IMG/VR virus record: IMGVR_UViG_3300042330_000608
Coordinates: 1 to 37,193 of that record
DNA length: 37,193 nucleotides
Reading direction: 5' to 3' (one strand)
From: a virus
Every line of letters starts with the position of its first letter. The stretch's first letter is position 1. Both the position numbers and the translations under genes were made by a program. This document shows, piece by piece, positions 15,622 through 23,512 of this stretch. Below the pieces are notes generated by a model. That model was given only the letters and a program-made list of their open reading frames with translations, had not been told where the DNA came from and ran no database searches.

Positions 15622-17542
15622 CTTCTTCTGAGCTTATAGTTATTAAATAATCTTTAACTGTTTTTAATTTTTCTAATTTTTTATTAATTTTATCATTTCC
15701 TGTAAAATTAAGTCTTTCACAATCTTCAATTAATGTTTCTAATGTAACAAAAACTTCATCTACATTTTCATCAATTATTTCTAAGACTGTTTCTTCGTCT
15801 GAAATAAGATCATCTTCTTCAACATGTTTAGAATAATCAATATCATCTTCTTTTAAAGAATTATCAATATTAATACAGCTTACAATATGTTTTTTTAAAT
15901 CATCAATTGTTTCCATATTTTTAAATAAAGGTGTACCAAACATTGCTTCTTTTAAACTATCATTTATTCTATAAGAAATTAGATTTCCATCTTCAATTGT
16001 ATATGACTTTTCAGCACCTAATGTGAAAAAAGTATAATTTTCTTTTAATATTTTACTTTTAAATAAAATACCTTGATGTTTACAATCTTTACCATCAATA
16101 GACATATCAATAATAGGATGACAAGCACAGTCTGATAAAAGTACATGATCTATTCTTTTACCTGTTTTTATATGACTAGTCAAATATCTTTGATAAGTTG
16201 TAGAATAATCTAAAGGTGTTTGAACTTTTACACCATCAATAAAATAATGAATATTATTTTCAATACTTTTATATGTTTGAAAAGGAATAAACTTCAAAGC
16301 TTCTTCATGTTGTAAAATACTACTATCAGGATCTTTAACAAAATCATTTTTAATAAAAGGTAAACCTACTTTAGAATATAAATTTTTTTCAGCTTCAGAA
16401 ATAGATTCTTCACCTATTTTGTAAAAACCATAATGTCTAATCCACGTATAAATACCTGTAACTAAATGACCGTTTTGCCAAAATCTAAACTTATTAAAAT
16501 AAATTCTTCCTTGATATTCATTTTGAGCTTTTGTTAATTTTTCATTATAAATATTAGGAGGAACTATTTTACAATTAGTATTATTTAATACTTCTTTAAC
16601 GGCAGGTAATACAATTACTTCTTTTTGTTTATTTGAAAGATAATCATATTCAGAATAATCATCATATGTAGAATAAGCATTTGTATGATTTTTATAATAA
16701 TTACCAGTATTACTGTAAGAAGAATCTTTTTGTGTAGAATTAACTCTTGTAATAGGTGTTAATTCTGCATGTTCTACATCACCATCAGTAATTTTATAAA
16801 CATTGTTTGATTTAAATGTAAATAAATTTTTATTTACTTTACCACCAATTGCTTCTAATGATTCTTGTATAGATGAAATATATAAACTATTTTTAGTTTC
16901 TTTATAATAAAATAAAGGACGTTCTTCTTCAACATCATAATTTTTTAAATCGTATAGTTTTGAAGCACCTTTCCACACATAAACAACATTTGGTTCGTTA
17001 GTATTTGTAAACACTAATGCTGCAGCACCATTATACTTACTTAAAACTTTAAAGTTTTTATTTTTATAAATAATTTCTAATAAAATTTCAGAATCAATTT
17101 TTTGTCTTGTACTGTAATATTTATTGTAAGGCGCAACTGTAGAAACATTTTCAACTTCTTGAGATGTTTTAACATTAAACATTGGTCCAAGTTCTTTATG
17201 ATTATATAATGTTCCATTGTGACAACCAATAAATTCATAACCTGTATTATTGTCATTTGTACCAAAACCAAAAGGATGAGCGTTTACAGAATTTACAATA
17301 TTTCCAACACTTGCACTACGAGTATGACCAATTACTACAGGATATTGTACAGGATTAATTTCTCTATCTACAATAAATTTTGAATACAGTTTATCTGCAT
17401 TTAATCCATAATAAATTTCTCCATCAAAAGCTACTCCACAAGAATCTTTACCTCTGTCAATATTATATAATCCTAATTTATCAAATTTATCTTTATTAAA
17501 TTTTTTAGGGTCTTTTCCAACCCAGGCAAATATTCCACACAT
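15614..17542 (-). CDS. class II (Ntn-type) glutamine amidotransferase protein
   Basis: 642 residues. The N-terminal nucleophile is Cys2 (MCGIFAWVG), followed by the substrate-binding blocks VIGHTRSASVGN (about 70-81), VNAHPFGFG (about 83-92) and FIGCHNGTLYNH (about 103-114). This is the GlmS/PurF-type glutaminase fold, which hydrolyses glutamine and passes ammonia on. No GlmS isomerase or PurF transferase domain follows; the remaining 400 or so residues are unrecognised, with a Tyr/Ser-rich linker near 275-300 and an acidic, coiled C-terminus. It is 3 bases from the COOH-NH2 ligase gene. Initiator Met must be removed to expose Cys2. Confidence 0.85.
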   Translation of the reverse strand: MCGIFAWVGKDPKKFNKDKFDKLGLYNIDRGKDSCGVAFDGEIYYGLNADKLYSKFIVDREINPVQYPVVIGHTRSASVGNIVNSVNAHPFGFGTNDNNTGYEFIGCHNGTLYNHKELGPMFNVKTSQEVENVSTVAPYNKYYSTRQKIDSEILLEIIYKNKNFKVLSKYNGAAALVFTNTNEPNVVYVWKGASKLYDLKNYDVEEERPLFYYKETKNSLYISSIQESLEAIGGKVNKNLFTFKSNNVYKITDGDVEHAELTPITRVNSTQKDSSYSNTGNYYKNHTNAYSTYDDYSEYDYLSNKQKEVIVLPAVKEVLNNTNCKIVPPNIYNEKLTKAQNEYQGRIYFNKFRFWQNGHLVTGIYTWIRHYGFYKIGEESISEAEKNLYSKVGLPFIKNDFVKDPDSSILQHEEALKFIPFQTYKSIENNIHYFIDGVKVQTPLDYSTTYQRYLTSHIKTGKRIDHVLLSDCACHPIIDMSIDGKDCKHQGILFKSKILKENYTFFTLGAEKSYTIEDGNLISYRINDSLKEAMFGTPLFKNMETIDDLKKHIVSCINIDNSLKEDDIDYSKHVEEDDLISDEETVLEIIDENVDEVFVTLETLIEDCERLNFTGNDKINKKLEKLKTVKDYLITISSEEDV

Positions 17543-17545
17543 TTG

Positions 17546-18346
17546 TTATACTGTTTTTAATTTGTTTAATTTTGTATTAATTTTTTCAATTGTAACTTTT
17601 GTAAAATCTTTATCATTATTATTGATAGCATTTACAACATCTTCAGAATATAATTTAATTAATTCTTCAGCTTCACCATCTAAAACCATTGTTACAGCTT
17701 TAATAGTTTGTTCAAATACCCATTCAATTAATTCATTTGAATGAATCCAAAAATTAGATAATTGTCTACATTCTACACCAAAATCTTTAAATCTAAAAGA
17801 ACCTGCTTTACCATAAAGTTCACGTCTTCTTTCATCTTTATCAATTAATAATGCAGGTAATGTAACTAACATGTCAAACATTTTTACAATTTGTAATGAA
17901 TGTTCATCATTAGGATTAGGATATCCAATATGAACGTGTCCACCAACACAACGTAAATTTGTTTGACTATCTGGAGAAGGATTTACATCTTCTAAATAAG
18001 CATTAAAATCTGGTTCACATCCAAATGTACAAGCTTGTTCAGTTTGTAAATAAATAGGATTTATTTCTGCAGATGCTTTAGTTGATAAACGTAATCCATT
18101 AGCTTCTGCAATAATTGCTAAATGATCTTTTACATAATTAATATTTTCAACATATTCTTCTTTACTTGAACATGCAGGAATATTAAATTCCATTGCAATG
18201 TTGTCTAACTGAATACAATGACCTTTATCACTAATAGGATGAGGTTCATATTTTGTACCAGGGATTAAACCTTCAGCAGACACAATTTCTTTATCGTTTT
18301 CAACAAAAATTTCAGGATCACTTCCTAATTTAATATCGTATTTCAT
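17546..18346 (-). CDS. phiEco32-like COOH-NH2 ligase (amidoligase type 2)
   Basis: 266 residues matching the phage phiEco32-type COOH-NH2 ligase family: GSDPEIF (8-14), IQLDNIAMEFNIP (45-57), GCEPDFNAY (109-117), LRCVGGHVHIGYP (131-143) and VECRQLSNFW in the second half. Histidines and acidic residues in these blocks are those expected to bind metal-ATP in the glutamine-synthetase-like fold. It would form an amide or peptide-like bond; substrates are not known for the family. It lies between an amidotransferase and a C26 peptidase, so ligase and hydrolase are made together. Confidence 0.85.
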   Translation of the reverse strand: MKYDIKLGSDPEIFVENDKEIVSAEGLIPGTKYEPHPISDKGHCIQLDNIAMEFNIPACSSKEEYVENINYVKDHLAIIAEANGLRLSTKASAEINPIYLQTEQACTFGCEPDFNAYLEDVNPSPDSQTNLRCVGGHVHIGYPNPNDEHSLQIVKMFDMLVTLPALLIDKDERRRELYGKAGSFRFKDFGVECRQLSNFWIHSNELIEWVFEQTIKAVTMVLDGEAEELIKLYSEDVVNAINNNDKDFTKVTIEKINTKLNKLKTV

Positions 18347-18367
18347 TTTTAATTATTTTTAGTTATT

Positions 18368-19033
18368 TTATAATATTGTTTTATTTATAAGATTATAAAT
18401 AATTTTTAAACTTTTATTGTCTAAACTTGTAATCCATTCTGGATGAGACTGAATAGCTAATGATTTATAATCTTTATAGTAAACTATTTCAGGTTCTAAA
18501 AAATTATCAGGTAATACAATATTTTCATTATCACCATTTAAATAAACACTACTTTTAAAGTATGTTGAATGACCTATAATTTCATAACGTTCTTCAGATA
18601 AATTATAAGGATACATCATTTGATGATGATCTGAAGGAATTTCAATAATAGTTCCATCATTAAGAGAAATTGAATCTAAAGTTCCTCTATGACCTTCTAC
18701 GTGTTGAATTAATTTACCACCTGCAGCAACAGTTAAAAATTGTGCACCTCTACAAATTCCTAATTTAGGAGTATTATAATATATATTGTGAAATAAATCA
18801 TATTCTTTTGTATCTCTATCTTTATTTATATGCGTATATTTACCTAATTTTTCATTGTAATAAGAAGGATTTACATCTTCACCACCTGTAAAAACAACTA
18901 AATTTAAACGAATATCTTTATAATTTTCAACAATATTTATTTCTTTATTAGGAAACAAACCTTTTAAAAAAGTTCTAAATGATTCTCCATCATTATTAGG
19001 AAAAAATATATTTACTTTATTTTCTTCTTGCAT
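18368..19033 (-). CDS. class I glutamine amidotransferase / C26 gamma-glutamyl hydrolase-like protein
   Basis: 221 residues. The triad is clear: nucleophile Cys94 in LGICRGAQ, then His197 and Glu199 in QSHPEW. FTGGEDVNPSYYN (48-60) and SDHHQMM (134-140) are the oxyanion and substrate blocks typical of peptidase C26, including PuuD-like gamma-Glu hydrolases. It probably cleaves a gamma-glutamyl amide rather than serving a fixed synthase, since no synthase domain is attached. A second, diverged copy stands two genes upstream (20414-21055). A short AT-rich gap of about 20 bases separates it from the ligase gene. Confidence 0.82.
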   Translation of the reverse strand: MQEENKVNIFFPNNDGESFRTFLKGLFPNKEINIVENYKDIRLNLVVFTGGEDVNPSYYNEKLGKYTHINKDRDTKEYDLFHNIYYNTPKLGICRGAQFLTVAAGGKLIQHVEGHRGTLDSISLNDGTIIEIPSDHHQMMYPYNLSEERYEIIGHSTYFKSSVYLNGDNENIVLPDNFLEPEIVYYKDYKSLAIQSHPEWITSLDNKSLKIIYNLINKTIL

Positions 19034-19035
19034 TT

Positions 19036-19506
19036 TTATAATTTTTTAGTATTAATAATCATTGTACACATTTTTGAATTACTTGAAGAAATATAATCAC
19101 TTTCAGAAATAATTGCATGTTTACTAATTTTAGAATATAGTTGTTCTTTTAAATCTTGTTTAAAATCAACTAATATTAATGGTTTAATTTTACTACCAAT
19201 TTCTTTTAATTGTTTAGTCAAATTTGTAGATTTCGTAATTAAATATTTAAAATAAGCAATACTACACATTTGACAATTTCCTGTAGGATATCTCATTATG
19301 TACAAAGAATTAAACTCCTGTTTCATACTTGTAAATATTTCAGTTATTTTCATTGGATTTTCTCTTTTCATTTCACTAACTTGAAAAAAGTTATCATATT
19401 GATTAACTGGTTGTGGTACAACTACTACAGGTTTTTGTTTTTTAACATATTTTCTAACAGGTAATCCTGTTAAAGAACTAATTCTTATTGGTGCTGGACT
19501 AGTCAT
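19036..19506 (-). CDS. uncharacterised protein within the amide-bond cassette
   Basis: 156 residues. The proline/valine-rich start (KKQKPVVVVPQPVNQ, about 22-36) looks like a flexible linker. A compact domain follows with PTGNCQMCSIAYFKYL (about 75-90), ILVDFKQDLKE and DYISSSNSKMCTM near the C-terminus. The GNCQ motif and the closing SSSN-x-KM strand hint at an enzyme-like or acyl-binding fold, but no family is recognised. It is packed between the C26 peptidase and ATP-grasp genes (overlap of one base with the latter), so it is probably a component of the same pathway. Confidence 0.6.
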   Translation of the reverse strand: MTSPAPIRISSLTGLPVRKYVKKQKPVVVVPQPVNQYDNFFQVSEMKRENPMKITEIFTSMKQEFNSLYIMRYPTGNCQMCSIAYFKYLITKSTNLTKQLKEIGSKIKPLILVDFKQDLKEQLYSKISKHAIISESDYISSSNSKMCTMIINTKKL

Positions 19507-20411
19507 TACTTTGTTGCTTTTCTTAAAATTATTTTAGGTATTTCTTCAATATATTTTTGAGCACACACAGATGGTGTACCATTGTAATCACCCATTGATG
19601 ATGCTGAATTACATTCTAATAGAATATATTCCTGATAAGGTCTTAAATTACCATCTCTATCTTTAGGAGATTGTACTTTAACATCAAATGATAAAATATC
19701 TGCTCCAATAGCTTTTAAAGCTTTAACACAATCATTTACAATATCATTCCATGAATTAGGTCTAAAGAAACTTTCATTTGTTTCTAAAAACCACACACAA
19801 GTACTATCGTGAAAATGCCATTTTTCTTCATCAGGAATATCTTTTTTCAAAGCTTTTCTACATGTATAAAAACAACCATCTTCTGTAATATGTAATCTAA
19901 ATTCATGACCATAATTATAAAATTTTTCAAAAATATAATTAGATAATGTTTTACCTTGCATCCATGTTTGAAATTCTTCTAAAGATTTAATAAGCGTATT
20001 ACCATCGCCTTTAGAACCATAATGTTTTTTAGCAACAATAGGATAAGGTAAATTTTCAATAGTGTGTACAATTTCTTGTTCAGCAATTTGATTTTGAAAT
20101 CTATGTTGTCCATTTGCAAAAATATATTTATACCATTCTGCTGTTTTAACACCTACTTCTGTAAACTTTTGTTTCATTAAAAGTTTATTAGCTGAAATTT
20201 TAATAGAAGCAACCGTATTTATTTCAATACGATTACCTCCTTTAGCTACTGTATCAGGTACTTCTGTAGATGAGCCAAATCTTACAACAGAACGATACTT
20301 TAATGGTTGAATTTTTTTATGTTTTAATCTCAATATATCATGACTTGGATGTCTTGATAATATCATTGGACGAAACATTGTTAATGTTTTCTTTTTAGTT
20401 ACAACAGTCAT
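19506..20411 (-). CDS. ATP-grasp ligase (RimK-like)
   Basis: 301 residues. ATP-grasp features: YPIVAKKHYGSKGDGNTL (123-140, with the ATP-binding Lys128 and glycine-rich loop), EKFYNYGHEFRLHI (162-175), and the metal-binding end SFDVKV (241-246) and LLECNSASSM (264-273; Glu266, Asn268). ATP-grasp ligases activate a carboxylate as acyl-phosphate and couple it to an amine, as RimK does with glutamate. The N-terminal 60 residues are basic. Surrounded by an amidotransferase-type hydrolase 2 bases downstream in sequence and the 156-residue protein, it is the third ATP-dependent amide-forming enzyme of the cassette. Confidence 0.85.
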   Translation of the reverse strand: MTVVTKKKTLTMFRPMILSRHPSHDILRLKHKKIQPLKYRSVVRFGSSTEVPDTVAKGGNRIEINTVASIKISANKLLMKQKFTEVGVKTAEWYKYIFANGQHRFQNQIAEQEIVHTIENLPYPIVAKKHYGSKGDGNTLIKSLEEFQTWMQGKTLSNYIFEKFYNYGHEFRLHITEDGCFYTCRKALKKDIPDEEKWHFHDSTCVWFLETNESFFRPNSWNDIVNDCVKALKAIGADILSFDVKVQSPKDRDGNLRPYQEYILLECNSASSMGDYNGTPSVCAQKYIEEIPKIILRKATK

Positions 20412-20413
20412 AA

Positions 20414-21055
20414 TTAGTTATTTAAAAGTTTATGAATAATAAAGTTTGAAATAGGATCATTTATTTCTTCAGGATGATATTGAACACCATAAATATTATT
20501 AGTAAATTTAGCAAGTTCAATATTACTAGCAAATTTTTCAGTTGCTAAAATCATATTTTCAGGTAAATCAAAACAACCTTGGTGATGTAATGAATTAACT
20601 TCATATTTTTTAGGAAGTGACGTTTTGTCAATCATTGTAAATAAATTTTCTGTAAATTTTAATTCATCTACTTTTTCACTTCTTGATTTAGAAGAATATT
20701 CAAAAGGATAATTTTGAACTAAAGTACCTCCAAATTTTACACATAATTGTTGAAAACCTAAACATATTCCAAAAATAGGTGTTCCTGCAGCAATATATTG
20801 TTCTAAATTAATATCAAAGAAATATTGTTTCATTACATCTGTATTTGTAGTATAAAAACTAGGTAACATATCTGAATTTTGAGGTGCTAAATCTAAACCA
20901 CCTGGTAATATTAATAAATCTAATCCTTCAACAATTCCTTTTTGTGGAGCAACAATATGTATTGTTCCAAATTGTGATAACCATTCTGCATATGCTTTAG
21001 TAACTCCAAAGCTATTATCACCTGTATTCCAACCTACAATTCCAATTTTTTTCAT
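20414..21055 (-). CDS. second class I glutamine amidotransferase / C26-like hydrolase
   Basis: 213 residues. Complete triad: Cys98 in FGICLGFQ, His194 and Glu196 in VQYHPEE. LLILPGGLDLAPQ (48-60) and NSLHHQGCFD (154-163) are the C26/PuuD-type blocks. It differs from its paralog at 18368-19033 mainly in the central region, so the two may act on different gamma-glutamyl substrates. It stands 2 bases upstream of the ATP-grasp gene and about 25 bases from the cyclotransferase-like gene. Free-standing hydrolase or glutaminase partner of the ATP-grasp enzyme are both possible. Confidence 0.82.
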   Translation of the reverse strand: MKKIGIVGWNTGDNSFGVTKAYAEWLSQFGTIHIVAPQKGIVEGLDLLILPGGLDLAPQNSDMLPSFYTTNTDVMKQYFFDINLEQYIAAGTPIFGICLGFQQLCVKFGGTLVQNYPFEYSSKSRSEKVDELKFTENLFTMIDKTSLPKKYEVNSLHHQGCFDLPENMILATEKFASNIELAKFTNNIYGVQYHPEEINDPISNFIIHKLLNN

Positions 21056-21080
21056 TTTTATTTAATTTTTATTAATTTTA

Positions 21081-21632
21081 TTAATCTTCTAACATTGAAA
21101 ACAAAGTTTTAGTAAAAACCTTAGTTCCTAAATAATCTACCCAATCTCCGTTTGGTATTTTGTGAGCACTATTTAAGTTCACTTGTGAAGGATCTATAAA
21201 GAAAACAACTGCTTCTCCAAAAGGAGTTTGAATTAATTTATCTATATATAATGATTTTTTAGTCATAATATTTTCTAAATTACCTTCTAAATTATTAGAC
21301 CATTCTAAACTATACCAATCAGCTTTAGAAATTTCATATACTTCTAATAATACAGAAGTAGAACCTTCTTTTAACAATCCTGGAGAACCGTTAACACTAT
21401 AAAGAGTAAATTCAGGTAATGTATAATAAGAACCTAATAATTTAGCACTTTCTTTAATATGAAAAAAGTTTTCACATTCTTTTCTCAAATAACCATAAAC
21501 AGCAACGACTACTGTTTCATCATCAATCATTTTATGAGTTGTCATTTTTTTAATTTTTTTATTTTGATTTTTTAAATCTTTTTCACGTTGTTTTTGTTTT
21601 TTTAACTCACGTTTAAATTGTCTATTACTCAT
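21081..21632 (-). CDS. gamma-glutamylcyclotransferase-like protein with basic N-terminal helix
   Basis: 183 residues. From residue 42 the sequence is a GGCT/AIG2-like domain: VVAVYGYLRKECENF (42-56, substrate-binding YGxLR), AKLLGSYYTLPEFTLYSV (63-80), SPGLLKEGS (83-91) and SLEW, where Glu110 may be the catalytic acid. Enzymes of this fold release gamma-glutamyl groups as 5-oxoproline. The first 35 residues are a strongly basic helix (KRELKKQKQREKDLK), not part of the fold. Internal ATGs at codons 30 and 35 are alternative starts, but the ATG at 21632 abuts the primase stop, which favours the long form. A shorter paralog is at 28023-28433. Confidence 0.75.
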   Translation of the reverse strand: MSNRQFKRELKKQKQREKDLKNQNKKIKKMTTHKMIDDETVVVAVYGYLRKECENFFHIKESAKLLGSYYTLPEFTLYSVNGSPGLLKEGSTSVLLEVYEISKADWYSLEWSNNLEGNLENIMTKKSLYIDKLIQTPFGEAVVFFIDPSQVNLNSAHKIPNGDWVDYLGTKVFTKTLFSMLED

Positions 21633-21633
21633 C

Positions 21634-22668
21634 TTAAAAAGGCATCATTATTTCTCTTTCAAAAATTTCTACAGCTTTTTTAATACCTACATTTTTTATT
21701 AAATCAGAAAAATCTTTAGAATTATGTTCATCATTTATTTTTCTACTTATAAAACCTGTTTTTTCTTCAAGCTGTTTTGCAAATATTTGACCCCAATTTT
21801 CTTCTTTATCATAATCATTATCATAAAGAATTATAATTAATCCAAATCTTTCTTTTAATTCTTCAATTACACTATCTTTAGGTAATACATTTTCACATTG
21901 TAAAGATACAGCATTATAACCTGTATGTTCAACAATTGCCATTACATCTTTTAAAGATTTTGTAATAATTAAAGTACCACCGTGATCAGATACTGGTAAC
22001 TGTTCCCATCCTTGCCAAACAGAGTCATTATGACTATTTAACCATTTGTAATTTTCACTATAAGGTTGATAAATCTTATATGTTTCTTTACCATCTTTTC
22101 TTTCAATAAAAGCATAAGCGTTTTTATCACATATAATAGGTCTTTCATTAACAACAATATGTGATATAGGTTCAACATTATATTTCACTAATGTTTTTAG
22201 AGAAATACCATATTTTTGCCAAAATTGCATGTCTTGAATTTGCCATTCACGCTTAATTTTACCCAATGTAAATTTATACATTGTTTGAGATAATGCTTGT
22301 TCTCTTGAACCTGTTCTATGACCTGTATTTTTGTCAATATTTAAATTTTTAACATGAAAATCATTTTCCATATCAAAATCTATTGCAATTTTACTTAACG
22401 CTTCATAATAAGATAAACTAAATAGTATCATTACAAATTTTATACAATCACCTTTTATTCTCAATGTAAAATCATGAAAACATATTTCACTACTTTCTCC
22501 TAAAAAGAATCCAAATGAAGGATTGTGTTCATTTCTAAAAGGAGAATGAATATTTTTACCTACAATAATTTCTTGATTTAATATATAACGACTATAAACA
22601 TCGTAGTCTGTAATATATTTCATCAAAGCTTCTTTAGTTAACATTTGTTTGTTTAAATTAATAGTCAT
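21634..22668 (-). CDS. DnaG-family primase with TOPRIM domain
   Basis: 344 residues. SPFRNEHNPSFGFF (42-55) is the region that in DnaG binds zinc, here without the usual cysteine set. The TOPRIM domain spans about 232-300: GTLIITKSLKDVMAI (231-245), where Lys237 stands at the place of the usual catalytic Glu, and IIILYDNDYDKE (278-289), the D-x-D motif. It would make RNA primers for the phage polymerase. No C-terminal helicase-binding domain is present, in keeping with a short phage form. It lies next to the tRNA-like gene upstream and the cyclotransferase gene downstream. Confidence 0.82.
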   Translation of the reverse strand: MTINLNKQMLTKEALMKYITDYDVYSRYILNQEIIVGKNIHSPFRNEHNPSFGFFLGESSEICFHDFTLRIKGDCIKFVMILFSLSYYEALSKIAIDFDMENDFHVKNLNIDKNTGHRTGSREQALSQTMYKFTLGKIKREWQIQDMQFWQKYGISLKTLVKYNVEPISHIVVNERPIICDKNAYAFIERKDGKETYKIYQPYSENYKWLNSHNDSVWQGWEQLPVSDHGGTLIITKSLKDVMAIVEHTGYNAVSLQCENVLPKDSVIEELKERFGLIIILYDNDYDKEENWGQIFAKQLEEKTGFISRKINDEHNSKDFSDLIKNVGIKKAVEIFEREIMMPF

Positions 22669-22700
22669 TTTTTCATTTATTTAATTTTTAGTTAATATTG

Positions 22701-22798
22701 TAGTCAGAACAGGATTTGAACCTGTATCTTACCAATTTATCTTTTCTTTGAAAAGATTGAGGACTCGAACCTCATGTTACCAATTACACCATCTGACT
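22701..22798 (-). tRNA. atypical tRNA-like gene, possibly tRNA-Ser(CGA) or a chimera
   Basis: AGTCAGA (22798-22792) pairs with TCTGACT (22708-22702), forming a 7-bp acceptor stem. The D-arm GTGT-AATTGGTA-ACAT and the T-arm ACAGG-TTCAAAT-CCTGT are clean. Between them TGAGG-TTCGAGT-CCTCA can be read as an anticodon arm with anticodon CGA (Ser), but it shares one base with the D-stem and itself looks like a T-arm. An 8-bp hairpin ATCTTTTC-AAA-GAAAAGAT follows, then a 13-base stretch AAATTGGTAAGAT that repeats the D-loop motif. At about 98 bases it is long even for a class II tRNA. CCA is not encoded. A working serine tRNA, or a fusion of two tRNA genes, are both possible. Confidence 0.6.
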
Positions 22799-22827
22799 AT
22801 ATAAAAAGAGGGTATTTCTACCCTCTT
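22799..22827 (-). terminator. Rho-independent terminator after the SSB-like gene
   Basis: In minus-strand sense AAGAGGGTA-GAAA-TACCCTCTT (22827-22806) forms a 9-bp stem with a GAAA tetraloop, followed by TTTTTATAT. It starts 8 bases after the stop codon of the gene at 22835-23413 and ends at the tRNA-like gene. It should limit read-through into the primase and cassette genes, or set the 5' end of the tRNA transcript. Confidence 0.85.
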
Positions 22828-22834
22828 ATATTTA

Positions 22835-23413
22835 TTACCATTCTACTGAAGCTTTTGAAGCATCATTAGAACCTGTTTTTGGAGCATCAGCTACCATTTT
22901 TTCCATTAAATCAGTATTAGATGGTTTTAATCTTGTCATATTAGCAGGTGTATCTGCAGCTTCAACAAAGTTAAAGTATCTTGTACCTAAATATTGAGAT
23001 GGTTTTGATGTTGTACCATATGTAACATATACATTTACAAATTTACCATCTGCATTTTCTTTAACGATTTTAAATAATGAATCTAACGCTTCTTTTGATG
23101 TTGTAACTTCTGGAAATTGGAAATCAGATGGAACTACTGATTTAGCAGCAGATAAAACTCTACTTACTAACCAAGTTTCCATGTCACGATTTCTTTTATC
23201 ATCAGCCATTTCATTATCTTTATGATAATAAAAACCAGTGTTTAACTGTGCTCCAGTTGTATCTGTAAAGATTAATTTATAATCTGGAGCATTATCATTA
23301 TCTGTAGACGATTTCTTTAAAACCGACATTTTAACATTTTCAACTTTCCCTGTGTTACCGTTATTAAATACTGTAGCACCACCACCAAAACTTGCATCAT
23401 TTAAATTGAACAT
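22835..23413 (-). CDS. probable single-stranded DNA-binding protein
   Basis: 192 residues. It begins MFNLNDASFGGGATVFNNG, has beta-rich stretches (YKLIFTDTTGAQLNTGFYYH, FVNVYVTYGTT) and a disordered polar tail ending SVEW. Length, Gly/Asn-rich ends, OB-like strand pattern and its place between Sak4-like ATPase and primase suggest a phage SSB, but there is no diagnostic motif and the tail lacks the classic acidic tip. It has its own strong terminator, so it may be transcribed at high level, as SSBs usually are. Confidence 0.55.
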   Translation of the reverse strand: MFNLNDASFGGGATVFNNGNTGKVENVKMSVLKKSSTDNDNAPDYKLIFTDTTGAQLNTGFYYHKDNEMADDKRNRDMETWLVSRVLSAAKSVVPSDFQFPEVTTSKEALDSLFKIVKENADGKFVNVYVTYGTTSKPSQYLGTRYFNFVEAADTPANMTRLKPSNTDLMEKMVADAPKTGSNDASKASVEW

Positions 23414-23512
23414 ATTCTTCTTTTTTATATATAATTAATTAATTTTAAGGCTTATAATAATGTTAATTTTTTACAGAAATTAACAAAACTGATCGTTACG
23501 ACTAAGTAACAA
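23414..23512 (-). other. 99-base spacer with two hairpins between Sak4-like and SSB-like genes
   Basis: In minus-strand sense GTTAC-TTAGTC-GTAAC is followed by GTTAATTT-(7-8 bases)-AAATTAAC. Neither has a U-tract. The spacer may hold the SSB promoter or an mRNA-processing site; I see no TAnnTTTG box and no reading frame. Confidence 0.3.
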
